Positions 52,820-61,866 of a DNA stretch of 64,000 nucleotides are shown piece by piece. Within the stretch, counting starts at the first letter, position 1. Each line of letters starts with the position of its first letter. Where the stretch lies: NCBI GenBank assembly GCA_964586155.1, contig CAZPHC010000024.1, positions 31,506 through 95,505 of the forward strand. Direction: 5' to 3'. This DNA comes from SXNM01 sp964586155. Its GTDB lineage: Bacteria > Myxococcota_A > UBA9042. The position numbers were made by a program, and so were the translations under genes. Below the pieces are notes generated by a model. The model made no database searches, was not told where the DNA came from, and was given only the letters and a program-made list of their open reading frames with translations.

Positions 52820-54361
52820 GTGACGGCAGCGAAGATCAAGGCCAAGGTGATCGTCCGCCTGCTGACGGTGGACGATATCGCCGCGATCCGCTGGATCCAC
52901 AGGGCGAGCTTCCCCGGCATGGCGCCCTGGACCGAGGCGCAGCTCCGCAGCCAGATCGAGCTCTTCCCCGAAGGCCAGATTGGCGTCGAGGTCGACGGCA
53001 AGCTCGTCGCGACCAGCTCGAGCCTGATCGTCGAAGGGGCTGTGGCGCGTCGGCCGCATCGTTTCGACGCCATCTGTGACCACGGGCTGATCCGCAACCA
53101 TGATGACGACGGTGACGTGCTGTACGGCATCGACATCGCCGTGCATCCCGAGTTTCGGGGGCTGCGGTTGGCCCGGCGGCTCTACGAAGCGCGCAAGGAA
53201 CTCGTGCGCAAGCGGGCGCTGCACTCGTTCCTCATCGCCGGGCGCATGCCACGCTACCACAAGGTGGCCAAGAAGCTGACGCCGGACCAGTACGTGCGGC
53301 AGGTGCTCGCGCGGGATCTCAAGGACCCCGTCGTCACCGCCCAGGTCGCCAACGGCTTCGTGATCCTCGCGGTCCTGCGCGACTACATGCCGAGCGACCG
53401 CGAGAGCGGTGGGCATGCCGTGCTGATGGAGTGGCGCAACCCGGACGTCGCGCCCGAAGATGGCTACGTCATCGGCGGCATGATGCGTGTCGCCAGCGTG
53501 CAGTACCAGATGCGACCGGTGGAGCGCTTCGAGGATTTTGGCCGCCAGGTCGCCTTCTTCGTCGATACCGCGAGCGACTATCGCTGTGACTTCGTGCTGT
53601 TTCCGGAGCTGTTGACGTCGCAGCTGCTCTCGCTCGTGCCGGCGGATAGCCCCGCGGCGGCGGCGCGGCGGCTGACGGAATTCACCGAGCCGATGATCGA
53701 GCTCTTCCGCGACCTCGCGGTGCGCTACCACGTCAACGTCATCGGCGGCACGCACCTGACGGTCGAGAACGGGCAGCTGCTGAACATCGCATGGCTCTTC
53801 CGCCGCGATGGCTCGGTCGACCGCCAAGTGAAGATCCACATCACGCCGTCCGAGGCGCGCTGGTGGGGCGTCGCGTCTGGCGAGGAGGTCGCGGTCTTCG
53901 ACACGGATCGCGGCAAGATCGCCATCCTCATCTGCTACGACATCGAGTTTCCGGAGCTTGCGCGCATCGCGACGTCCAAGGGCGCGCGGGTCCTGTTCGT
54001 GCCCTACAACACCGACATCCGCCCGGCGCACCTGCGGGTGCGCACCTGCGCGGCGGCGCGTGCGATCGAGAACCACGTCTACGTCGTCACGGCCGGAGCC
54101 GTGGGCAACCTGCCGCAGGTCGAGGGAGCGGACATCCACTACGGGCAGTCGGCCATCCTGACGCCCTCGGACATCCAGTTCTCGCGTGACGGCATCGCCG
54201 CCGAGGCCACGCCGAACGTCGAGACGATGCTGGTGCACGACCTGGACCTGGAGCTGCTGCGCCGCACCCGGCGCTCCGCGAGCGTGCGGCCGTGGGTCGA
54301 CCGCCGTCGTGAGCTCTACAGCGTCCGCTACCGCGAAGGCGGCGAAGATCGCGACGCGTAG
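52820..54361 (+). CDS. GNAT acetyltransferase fused to carbon-nitrogen hydrolase (nitrilase family)
   Basis: A 513-residue two-domain protein. Residues ~1-210 are a GNAT-type acetyltransferase (VRLLTVDDIAAIRWIHRASF, then YGIDIAVHPEFRGLRLARRLYEAR, the acetyl-CoA-binding turn). Residues ~225-490 are a nitrilase-superfamily amidohydrolase with the full triad Glu263 (LFPELLT), Lys338 (RQVKIHI) and Cys372 (ILICYDIEFPE). GNAT-amidase fusions of this kind are known, and the two reactions are presumed to act on one substrate that is acetylated and deamidated or hydrolysed; it is not identified. GTG 52820 has GGAGG six bases upstream, and a longer in-frame start is not supported. Confidence 0.88.
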   Translation: MTAAKIKAKVIVRLLTVDDIAAIRWIHRASFPGMAPWTEAQLRSQIELFPEGQIGVEVDGKLVATSSSLIVEGAVARRPHRFDAICDHGLIRNHDDDGDVLYGIDIAVHPEFRGLRLARRLYEARKELVRKRALHSFLIAGRMPRYHKVAKKLTPDQYVRQVLARDLKDPVVTAQVANGFVILAVLRDYMPSDRESGGHAVLMEWRNPDVAPEDGYVIGGMMRVASVQYQMRPVERFEDFGRQVAFFVDTASDYRCDFVLFPELLTSQLLSLVPADSPAAAARRLTEFTEPMIELFRDLAVRYHVNVIGGTHLTVENGQLLNIAWLFRRDGSVDRQVKIHITPSEARWWGVASGEEVAVFDTDRGKIAILICYDIEFPELARIATSKGARVLFVPYNTDIRPAHLRVRTCAAARAIENHVYVVTAGAVGNLPQVEGADIHYGQSAILTPSDIQFSRDGIAAEATPNVETMLVHDLDLELLRRTRRSASVRPWVDRRRELYSVRYREGGEDRDA

Positions 54362-54399
54362 GCCTGTCTGCTCCGCCCGTGGCGAACCATGTCAGGGCC

Positions 54400-55017
54400 T
54401 CAGCGAGCGCCGCGCGCCGCCTTGGTCGCGAGCAGCGCCTGCAGCCGCTCGATGCCCCGGCGACCGATGGCGAGCTCCGCCTCTGCGACGAAGACGCTGA
54501 TCAGCGGCGGCCCATCGCCCGATGCAGGGCGCTTGCAGTCGGCGTCGCCGGGGATGGCCTCGGCCGTGCGGCGATCCCAGAGCACGGCTCCCTCGGAGCG
54601 CAGGATCGGGAACGTCGCGCAGTCGAACGGCTTCAGCCCGGGCCATGCCATGCCTTGGGCCTCGCTGACACGCTGCAGCGCGCAGCAGTTGTCGGCGAGA
54701 AGAAAGACGCAACCCTCGCGCCCAGAGCCGTCCGGGCGGGGCCCGACGGCCGTCGCGGTTCCGACCCCCGACGGGAAATCGCGGTGATCCATCACCTCGT
54801 CGCTGAACCAGGCGTCGGGGTCGCGTCGCTCTGCGGCCAGCAGCGCCGCGATGGCGTCGCCGTGGGCCAAGATGCGCTGGACCTGCAGGACATCGACCCA
54901 GATGCCGCCGCCGCAGCAGCCTCCGCCGCAGATCTCGAGTCGACAGACCGCGCCACGGGCCGGCTCGGTCAGGCTGCGCGAGAGCCGCAGCTCATCGACC
55001 ACAATGGCGCGGGGCAT
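54400..55017 (-). CDS. Cys-rich putative metal-binding protein (DUF3109/YkgJ-like)
   Basis: A 205-residue cytoplasmic-looking protein with a dense Cys motif near the start (CRLEICGGGCCGGG), further Cys in GCVFLLADNCCALQ and FDCATFP, and one at GDADCKRP. The spacing resembles the DUF3109 and YkgJ (CxxCxxCC) families, which are thought to chelate zinc or iron but have no proven reaction. WVDVLQVQRILAH and DPDAWFSDE match the helical part of those families. The ATG at 55017 has GGGAGG five bases upstream. It is the first of two closely spaced minus-strand genes with the lipoprotein upstream (45 bases). Confidence 0.6.
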   Translation of the reverse strand: MPRAIVVDELRLSRSLTEPARGAVCRLEICGGGCCGGGIWVDVLQVQRILAHGDAIAALLAAERRDPDAWFSDEVMDHRDFPSGVGTATAVGPRPDGSGREGCVFLLADNCCALQRVSEAQGMAWPGLKPFDCATFPILRSEGAVLWDRRTAEAIPGDADCKRPASGDGPPLISVFVAEAELAIGRRGIERLQALLATKAARGAR

Positions 55018-55062
55018 CGAACCTCCCTGGGGCCGGATCGGCCGCCGCGTGGCGTCGCCGGT

Positions 55063-56070
55063 TCAGGGCGAGGCGAAGACGAAGGTCGGCACCGCGTGGA
55101 ACCCAAACCCCACCGAGAGGCCGTCGCATGCGCCGCCGGGCGTCTGCTGGACGTCGGCGAATGCCGGCACGAGCTCAACGAGCTGGTCGTGCAGCATCTG
55201 GTCGCAGCCGCCGATGGCGCTGACGAGCACGAGCGCGTCGGCGATCGAGACGATGCCGCCGACCTCGCCGACCAGGCCTCCGTCGCCGTCGCTGCGCAGG
55301 CGGATCTGCGCCTTGTGCAGCACCACCGACAGTGGTGTCGCCACGAAGATCATGCGGAATTGCAGCTCGAACGGCGCGCTGACGACGAAGTCGCCTTCGG
55401 TCTGCAGCGAGGTCGAGACGCCGAGCAGCGGCGAATCTGACAACGAAAACGTCTGGTTCGGAAGCATGGAGCCGTCTGTCGCGAGCAGCGGCTTGCCCTT
55501 GCCTTCGCGCAGCACCACCGCCCAGGTCTTGGCGCCGGGGGCGCCGACCTCTTCGAGCAGCACCGTGAGGCCGCCGGCGCGGATCGACGTCATGAGCGCG
55601 TCCGGCAGCGTCGACGCGACCTGGACGGGCAGGATCTTGAGGACCTTGGCGAATTGGTTGTCGACGCCCGCCTGGCCGCCGTGACCGAGCAGATCGGCGA
55701 AGCCACAGCCCAGCGGCGTCTTGGCCGTGCTCGTCTCGCCGTCCAGGTCGAAGCCGGCGACCTTGCCGGCGTCATCCGGCGGGATCAGGGTCAGCGCGTC
55801 CAGCACGTAGAGTTTGCCGCCACAGACGCCCTCGCACGTCGAGGGATCGTCGGGGAGCGGCGCGGCGTCGAGGCCCGGGCCCGCGCCAACGTCGGTGGTG
55901 GCGTCTGCCGACGCCGACGCCCCGTTGCTGTCGCTGCAGCCGAACGCGGCGATGGACAGGGCCCAGGCGCAGGCCAGACCGAGTCCGCTCGCTCGGCGCG
56001 CGCGGCGGCCGATGCCACGGCTGGCGATGCGTGTGGCACCGCGGGGCCTTGCGTTGGTCGACACCGGCAC
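55063..56070 (-). CDS. Lipoprotein of unknown function
   Basis: A 335-residue lipoprotein. GTG 56070 has an AGGAGG six bases upstream. The signal peptide ends IAAFGC, with Phe-Gly-Cys as an acceptable lipobox. An Ala/Asp/Ser-rich linker (to ~75) is followed by a beta-rich domain of about 250 residues containing four spaced Cys (CEGVCGG, GCGFADLLG, GGCDQML, GACDGLS). No known family is recognised. The order linker-then-domain is the same as in the other surface lipoproteins of this window. The Cys-rich metal-site gene follows 45 bases downstream and may be co-transcribed. Confidence 0.65.
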   Translation of the reverse strand: MPVSTNARPRGATRIASRGIGRRARRASGLGLACAWALSIAAFGCSDSNGASASADATTDVGAGPGLDAAPLPDDPSTCEGVCGGKLYVLDALTLIPPDDAGKVAGFDLDGETSTAKTPLGCGFADLLGHGGQAGVDNQFAKVLKILPVQVASTLPDALMTSIRAGGLTVLLEEVGAPGAKTWAVVLREGKGKPLLATDGSMLPNQTFSLSDSPLLGVSTSLQTEGDFVVSAPFELQFRMIFVATPLSVVLHKAQIRLRSDGDGGLVGEVGGIVSIADALVLVSAIGGCDQMLHDQLVELVPAFADVQQTPGGACDGLSVGFGFHAVPTFVFASP

Positions 56071-56198
56071 GTTCGCCTCCTGATCCGACCCGGGCCGTCG
56101 CTGTCCCCGTCGGCGCTGTCGCGTCAAGCGTAGCGTGCCTCGGGCCCGAGCGGCAATCGACGTTGCCTCGACCCGGGCTGCGCGACCCGCGAAGGGTC

Positions 56199-56777
56199 TC
56201 ACGCGTCGCGCAGACCTCGACCGCTGAGGACGCGGTCGATGAATCCCGCGATCCGGCGCTCGCGCGTCGCCGTCTGCTTCGCCCCGGCGACGTAGATGTC
56301 GTATTCGCGGCGTCGTCCAGGGGTCAACGCCTCGAAGGCGGCGCGGAAGGTCGGGTCCGCCTCCAGTCGCGCCAGCAGTTCCGGCGTGTAGGCATGCGTC
56401 GGCCTGGGCGTCGGTGCCTGCCCGCTCTGCGCGATGTCGATGGCTTCGCTGATGTACGCTCGCAGCAGCGACCCGGCGGCCTCGATGCCCGCGACGTCAC
56501 GGAAGTTGGCCCGCCGAGCGATGTGTGAGTTGGGGCCGGGGGCTTGCAGGATGCCAGCGTCGTCGCGCAGCTGGGCGCCTTGGAAGAACATCAGGGAGAC
56601 GTGCTCCTTCATGGGCTGGAGGATCGCGATGTTCGTGTCCGCCATGGCGTAGCAGGGCTTGCCCCATTTGAGGTCCTCGAACAGCGAGGCCTCGAGCAGC
56701 AGGGTTCGTAGCGCCTGCAGCTCAGCCTTCCATGCGGGCTGGCGGGCGATGAAGGCGTCGGCTTTCGGGTGCTGCAT
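56199..56777 (-). CDS. YdeI-like family protein (DUF1801/YdeI)
   Basis: A 192-residue protein. Residues ~20-120 are a DUF1801-type domain (LQALRTLLLEASLFEDLKWGKPCY, then VSLMFFQGAQLRDDAGIL). The C-terminal ~60 residues carry the YdeI-type end (FRAAFEALTPGRRREYDIYVAGAKQTATRERRI). Family members include YdeI of enterobacteria, linked to peptide resistance, and Bacillus YdhG-like proteins with possible iron-chaperone folds; the function here is uncertain. The ATG at 56777 has AAGGA seven bases upstream. It is transcribed separately from the lipoprotein. Confidence 0.85.
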   Translation of the reverse strand: MQHPKADAFIARQPAWKAELQALRTLLLEASLFEDLKWGKPCYAMADTNIAILQPMKEHVSLMFFQGAQLRDDAGILQAPGPNSHIARRANFRDVAGIEAAGSLLRAYISEAIDIAQSGQAPTPRPTHAYTPELLARLEADPTFRAAFEALTPGRRREYDIYVAGAKQTATRERRIAGFIDRVLSGRGLRDA

Positions 56778-57373
56778 GGGCGTGTCCTTGGTGGCGATGC
56801 TGCCGGCCAGCGTCGCCCGACCAGGATGCCAGACGAGCTCCGCGTCGACAAAGGCGCGGAGTCCGCTGCCGGCCGAGTCGCTCGTCGTCTCGATGAGGGG
56901 TGGCCGTCGCGTGGTGCCGCCGTTGTGTGACGCCCCGTCGCCGCGTCGTGCCGCCGCGTCGTGCCGCCGTGTCGTGTCGTGCCGTTGTGCCTGGCCAGAC
57001 GCGGCGCGACGGAGGCCCGGCCCTCCGAGATCCGACGCAGCCGTTCCCGCAGCGTTGACATCACGCGGGCGAATGGCACACTGAAGGGGCGGCGCGGTTC
57101 TCGTAACGGCGCCGCCGCCCTCCCGCCCCGCCCCGCAGTCCCCCGGCCTCCCGGCTCCCCAGCCTCCCCGGCTCCCCAGCCTCCCCGGCTCCCCAGCCTC
57201 CCCGGCTCCCCAGCCTCCCCGGCTCCCCAGCCTCCCCAGTCCCCCGGCCCAGTAGCCCAGCAGCCCACCTCTACCGCTTGCGGTCACGCGGGCGCGCACC
57301 CAGGCGCAGAGCCTGCGGCGTCCGCGTCTGGCCGCAGCCTGTCGCGTTGGCTGCGTCGCTCGGAGAACCAGAC
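56778..57373. other. Intergenic region with low-complexity and repeat DNA, 596 bases
   Basis: This region lies between the divergently transcribed YdeI-like and first GT-C-like genes. From about 56935 to 56990 there is a run of short CGTCGTGCCGC-like units. A TTGACA hexamer lies at 57055-57060 but without a recognisable -10. A stem-loop with 8-bp arms (GGCGGCGC 57088-57095, GCGCCGCC 57109-57116) follows. The 17-bp tandem repeat at 57153-57237 is listed separately. The minus strand stays open through the repeat, but its product would be a Gly/Arg/Trp/Glu low-complexity string, so it is not called as a gene. Confidence 0.5.
57153..57237. repeat. Five perfect tandem copies of a 17-bp unit
   Basis: The unit GGCTCCCCAGCCTCCCC is repeated head to tail five times without a mismatch, starting at 57153, 57170, 57187, 57204 and 57221. 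Partial copies flank it on both sides. Within each unit GGCT and AGCC can pair over CCCC, so every copy could form a small hairpin. Identical copies suggest recent expansion by slippage. Confidence 0.95.
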
Positions 57374-59767
57374 ATGACGCGGCTGGAACCGACACCGACG
57401 CGCTCCGTCATGGCCAGGCGCCCGACGTTGGCGATGTTCGTCGCGCTGGTCGTGGCGCTCGGCGCGATCTCCGGACCGGCGATCGCGGCGGAGGCAGATC
57501 CGAGCGCGATCGCTCCAGACCAGGCGGATCGCGTCATGGCGCTGGTCCAGCCGTGGCAGGATGGTGCCGAAATCGCGCAAGGCTGGCGTTTCGTCGGCGC
57601 GACCATCGACCGCGAGATCGCGTGCTACCTCCTCGAAGGTGCGCGAACCGTGCGCGCCTGCTTGCTGCCGGCGTCGGGGGCCCGGCCGATGGCGTCGAAG
57701 CTGCGGCTGGCGCTTCCGGGCGACGTGGCCTTGGTCCTTCAGAGCCCGCTCGACCCGACCGACGCCGAGCGAGCGCTTGTCGCCGAGCTGGCTTCGCATG
57801 TCAGACGCAACGCGTCGCGCGTCGGGCTGGCGGAGCTCTGGCATCGGCCGCCACCACCGAAGGTCGACACGACCAAACAGGTCGATCTCGAGTATCAGCT
57901 CGAAAGGACCCTGGACGTCCTGCAAGACAAGGCGCTGTGGTTGCTACTGTTGTGCGTCTGGCTGCTCTGGAGCAGTCGCCAGTCGGTTCGCGACCTGCCA
58001 GGGCGAGGCTGGCCCTCCTGGTTGGCGCTGCTCGCGTTTTCTGCCTGGACTCGTTGGACGTTGCCGGTGCAGGCGCCGATGACGGCTTGGTCGTGGGAGC
58101 GTCAGACGGACACCGAGATCCTGCTCTTGACGTCGAAGGTGGTGAAGCTCCTGGCGACGCACGTGGCGAACGGCCTGACGACCGCCGAAGACATGCAGTC
58201 GCTCAGCGCTCGCGTCTTGTCGACGCTGACGCCGCTGGCGCTGCTGGGCCACGGCCGCCACCTTCTCGGCGCATCGCGTCCGGCGCTGGCGGCCGCCTTC
58301 CTGCTCGCTGCGAGTCCTCACGCGTTGCGGTTCGCGGCCGCTGATACACAGTTCAACGAGTCGATGTTCTGGTCGTGCGCTGGGTTCTTCGGGCTCTATG
58401 CCGCGCTGGAGTCCCGGCAGTGGTGGCTGCGCCTGGCCTACGCGTCCGGCCTGGTGCCGCTGCTGTACATGGCGATGACCGTGCGGCCGCTGAGCGTGGT
58501 CTACGGGCCGTTGATGCTCGCCGCGATCTGGATCGCGTCGTCCGGCACCAGGCTGCGTTGGCGCCTGTTCCTGGCCGTCGAGGTCGCGATCGTCTGCGCC
58601 TGGGCCTTGTGGGGCCTCGTCACCGCGAACCGCGATTCGATCGACTCCGTCATCGGCCTCGAGTCGATCATCGGCGCGCTGACGCTGCTGCTGCACCCCG
58701 ACTACAACCCGCTGTTGTTCTGGCGGCTGACCCCGCCCATCTGGGTTCTGCTCGTCGGCCTGGGGCTGTCGGTGCTGGTGCGCGGTCAGTGGCCCTCCCT
58801 CGAGCCGCTCGTCGCGCGACGGCGGGGGATGTGGCTAGCCCTTTGGCTGTTCGGCTTCATCGCGCTGCATGGCGTCGTCGTCGTCGACGAGCCGATGAAC
58901 AACGCGAGGTACCAGCTGCACTCGTTGCCCGCGATGGCGATGGTCGCAGGCGCCGGCGCCTGGTCACTCTGGCTCGCGTGGCGCGACGTCGGGCGGCTGC
59001 GGCGCGCCCTGGTTTGGGGTGTGGCGGTCGTCTGCCTTGCGTCGCCGTGGCTTCACGCGCGCGCGATCCAGGACGTTGGATTCGCGACGATGCAAACGCG
59101 CATCTTCCTGCGGGGCCTGGTCCGGGGAACCGTCGCGGGCGCTGGTCCGATTCCCTTCGGCTGCACCGTGATCGAGGTGATGCGGCCGCAGCGAGAGCGC
59201 CCGGCGAGCAAAATCAAGGCCGTCACCCGCACGGTTGCAGGCGGAGCAGGACGCGAGATCTGGAAGTCGGTCGATGTCCAGTCCTGGCCTGCCCAGCCAG
59301 ACGGGCCGCGACGCGACGCGCCGTCTCCGCCAGACCGCGGCGGCCCAGACGGTGCGGCCACGGAGGACGGTACGACGCGGCCGAAGGCCCTGGCCGGCCT
59401 GCTCGCGTCGTTGGTCGGGCGCAAGAACGGCGACGTCGCGAGCGAGCCAAGCCGGTCCCTGTCGCAGCGCGGCCGAGAACTGCTGGCCCAACCACCCGCA
59501 TGTCTCGCATTTTTTGAGAGCGCGGAGTGCGCACTCCGCCCGCGTAGCCAAGAGCGCCACCCCGATTGTCGGGAGATTCTCGATTCGGGGCCCTGGTCTC
59601 TGGTCGCCGAACGGCGCACAACCACTCGCGTGTACGATGTTCCGCTGATGCAGCACCTGCGCGGGAACGGCGACCCGCTGGAGCTGCGCATGTGGCTGCG
59701 ACTCCCGGCGCCCAGCAAGGCCGAGTCGTCACCGCCGCGCAATGATGGGGCGCGCAGCAATCGCTAG
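57374..59767 (+). CDS. GT-C-like polytopic membrane protein with N-terminal exported domain
   Basis: A 797-residue membrane protein. Residues 1-40 contain a signal peptide or anchor ending IAAEAD. Residues ~42-175 form an extracytoplasmic domain. From ~190 to 580 there are about ten to twelve membrane helices; the early WERQTDTEILLLTSKVV loop lacks the classic GT-C Asp-Glu pair but FAAADTQFNESMFW and HPDYNPLLFWRLTPP are in likely extracytoplasmic loops. The last ~200 residues are soluble, with several Cys (CLAFFESAECALRP, HPDCREIL), and end LELRMWLRLPAPS. It resembles GT-C sugar transferases in layout, and the last gene of this cluster ends similarly (LTLRLLRI). Substrates unknown. ATG 57374 has a GGAG about nine bases upstream. 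Confidence 0.65.
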   Translation: MTRLEPTPTRSVMARRPTLAMFVALVVALGAISGPAIAAEADPSAIAPDQADRVMALVQPWQDGAEIAQGWRFVGATIDREIACYLLEGARTVRACLLPASGARPMASKLRLALPGDVALVLQSPLDPTDAERALVAELASHVRRNASRVGLAELWHRPPPPKVDTTKQVDLEYQLERTLDVLQDKALWLLLLCVWLLWSSRQSVRDLPGRGWPSWLALLAFSAWTRWTLPVQAPMTAWSWERQTDTEILLLTSKVVKLLATHVANGLTTAEDMQSLSARVLSTLTPLALLGHGRHLLGASRPALAAAFLLAASPHALRFAAADTQFNESMFWSCAGFFGLYAALESRQWWLRLAYASGLVPLLYMAMTVRPLSVVYGPLMLAAIWIASSGTRLRWRLFLAVEVAIVCAWALWGLVTANRDSIDSVIGLESIIGALTLLLHPDYNPLLFWRLTPPIWVLLVGLGLSVLVRGQWPSLEPLVARRRGMWLALWLFGFIALHGVVVVDEPMNNARYQLHSLPAMAMVAGAGAWSLWLAWRDVGRLRRALVWGVAVVCLASPWLHARAIQDVGFATMQTRIFLRGLVRGTVAGAGPIPFGCTVIEVMRPQRERPASKIKAVTRTVAGGAGREIWKSVDVQSWPAQPDGPRRDAPSPPDRGGPDGAATEDGTTRPKALAGLLASLVGRKNGDVASEPSRSLSQRGRELLAQPPACLAFFESAECALRPRSQERHPDCREILDSGPWSLVAERRTTTRVYDVPLMQHLRGNGDPLELRMWLRLPAPSKAESSPPRNDGARSNR

Positions 59768-59922
59768 ATGACGACCCATCCTCCGCTGCGGGCGGATCGT
59801 TGGCGCGGCTCCGTGTAGGCGATCTCCGCGGGGGCGAGCATGCGGCGTCCAGCCGACGGCCGGGCGATCTTGCTCGGCGATGGCGCGGGGCGTACCTTCG
59901 GAGGCTCGCCGGGGGAGGGCTG

Positions 59923-61866
59923 ATGCAGGTGCGTGCGGGTCGGGTCTGCTGCGATGCTCGCGTCAGGATCGTCGCGTTGGCGGTCGGCATCATCGCCGTC
60001 GCGACCGCGACCCCGGCCGGCGCCGCGTGGGTGCTTCCGCCTGGCCAGGAGCCTGCGGTGATGCAGGCGGTCCGCGCGGCCTTTCCGAACGCGGAGCAGC
60101 GCAAGGTGCACATCGACGGTGCGCGAATTCGCGTCGACCTCGGCGTGACCGGCGATGCGGTCCTCGTTCGTCGCGACGACGGCGGTCTCGCCGTATCGGT
60201 GGGGCCGCGTGGGCAGGGGCTCGACCTGGCGACCGCGCAGCGGCTGCTCGACGCAGCCAACCCGTCGGTGACTTGGGTCGAGGTCGGCGACGCTCCCGCG
60301 AGCGAGAAACCCTCCGCCGACCCCAAGGCCGGCTCCATCGACAAGGTCGCCGGGTTGGTCGCGCGCGCGATGGACCTGCAGCGCCGCGCCGGCCACGGCC
60401 GCGACGAGGCCGCCCGCGCAGCGCTCGAGGCGCACGACGCGCTTGCCCCCGAGCAGCGGCCGGTCTGGCTGCAGATCGACGCTGCGCTCCTGCGGCGTGT
60501 CCTCGGCGACGATGCCCGGGGCCGCGCAGAGGCGAAGGCCCTGGCCGCCCGCGCCGCCGCACGCGAGGAGGGCGCGAATCTTGCCTCCGTCACCGCGCTG
60601 GCCGTCCGCGCCCTCGCCGTCGCCGGTGACGACGCAGCGGCCGAGGCTGCGAGCCGGGCAGAGGGAGGTGATCCCTGCCATCTCGCGGCGTTGCTCGAGC
60701 GCGACGCCGTCCTCCGCAACGACAGCGCGCTCTTCGCGACGGCCAGGCGCCTGGTGGCGATGCGTCCGACGTGCGCCAACCTCTATCCGCCGATCGCGGC
60801 CGCGGTGCGCCGAAGCGGGGCGATCGAGGTTGGTGCCGACCTGTTCCAGGCTGGCTTGGCGGCTCGACCCGACGATGCCTTCATCGCCCGGCAACTGGCG
60901 TACATCCGCAGCCGACAGGGTGACGTGCCGGGTCTGTTCCTCCTGCTCGACAAGGCGATGGCCGAGCCCTCGATCTCCGACGTGGATCTCGTCGACATCT
61001 CGCACCTCGCCACGACGGTCCAGGCGCCGGACGACTGGGTCGCAGCGCTGCGTGCCAAGGCCGAAGCCGCCCCCGACAACCTCGATCTCGCCTTCTTGCT
61101 CGGCGTCGTCTTGCACTATCGAGACGACTGGATGGGCTCCGACGAATGGCTTCGCCGCGCGGAACCACGGCATGGCGAGGTGCCACGGCTCCTGATCTAC
61201 CGCGCCATGAACCACCACCGCATGGGCCTCGACGACCTCGCCGCGCCGCTGATCGAGAAGGCGGCGACGCTGCATACGTCCGACCCCGACGTGCTGTACT
61301 GCCGCGCCGTGATCTTCCTCGATCGAGCCCCCGCACAGGCTCGCAAGGACCTGCAGGCCTACCTCGACGGCACCGCTGGGACCGCGGACATCAACGTCGG
61401 CAAGCAGGCGAGGGTCCGCCAGACCATCCTCGACCTCGACGGCTGCGAGGGAGCCAGGTCGCCTCGCGCCTGCGTCGACCAGAAGGCGATGCTCCGGCTT
61501 TGGGGCCCGCGTGCCGCCTGGGCCGTCGGGCTCATCTTGCTGTGGGGCGTCGTCTGGTTTCTGCGCCGACGGTCCTCCCGTCTGCGGACGAGCTCCGCGG
61601 TCGTCACCGCCGGGCTCGCGGCTTCGGCCCTTCTCGACGCCGGGACAGCGCTGGCCCAGGCGCCTGAGAGGGTTCGCGTCGTCGCCGGCTACGCGAGGTG
61701 GATCGACCTGACGACCCAACCGCCGCGCACGCTATCGGCGCAGCTATCATGGCTCGATGGCATCGACAGTGCCCAGATCGCGATCGCCGCGACGCTGTGG
61801 ATCGTGGTCGGTGCGGTTTTTTTTTTCGGATTCCTGGGGCCGTCGCGCAGGGGCTCGCAGGCCTGA
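59923..61866 (+). CDS. Exported TPR-like protein with C-terminal membrane helices
   Basis: A 647-residue protein. The signal peptide ends near GAAWVLPP. Residues ~30-125 are a small domain that resembles the N-terminal domain of the preceding gene in layout (VMQAVRAAFPNAEQ...IDGARIRVDL). Residues ~140-510 are helical repeats of the TPR or Sel1 kind (for example DLLFQAGLAARPDDAFIARQ region, DLDLAFLLGVVLHYRDD-like repeats). Three membrane helices follow from ~525 to the end. The frame closes just after ten consecutive T (61817-61826), where the overlapping downstream frame takes over. The ATG at 59923 has GGGGGAGGG just upstream. The reading frame may be the first half of one protein with the next gene. 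Confidence 0.65.
   Translation: MQVRAGRVCCDARVRIVALAVGIIAVATATPAGAAWVLPPGQEPAVMQAVRAAFPNAEQRKVHIDGARIRVDLGVTGDAVLVRRDDGGLAVSVGPRGQGLDLATAQRLLDAANPSVTWVEVGDAPASEKPSADPKAGSIDKVAGLVARAMDLQRRAGHGRDEAARAALEAHDALAPEQRPVWLQIDAALLRRVLGDDARGRAEAKALAARAAAREEGANLASVTALAVRALAVAGDDAAAEAASRAEGGDPCHLAALLERDAVLRNDSALFATARRLVAMRPTCANLYPPIAAAVRRSGAIEVGADLFQAGLAARPDDAFIARQLAYIRSRQGDVPGLFLLLDKAMAEPSISDVDLVDISHLATTVQAPDDWVAALRAKAEAAPDNLDLAFLLGVVLHYRDDWMGSDEWLRRAEPRHGEVPRLLIYRAMNHHRMGLDDLAAPLIEKAATLHTSDPDVLYCRAVIFLDRAPAQARKDLQAYLDGTAGTADINVGKQARVRQTILDLDGCEGARSPRACVDQKAMLRLWGPRAAWAVGLILLWGVVWFLRRRSSRLRTSSAVVTAGLAASALLDAGTALAQAPERVRVVAGYARWIDLTTQPPRTLSAQLSWLDGIDSAQIAIAATLWIVVGAVFFFGFLGPSRRGSQA

Noticed and set aside
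57055..57083. TTGACA as promoter for the GT-C cluster
   Set aside because: The best -10 (CACACT at 16 bases) is poor and it lies about 290 bases from the gene.
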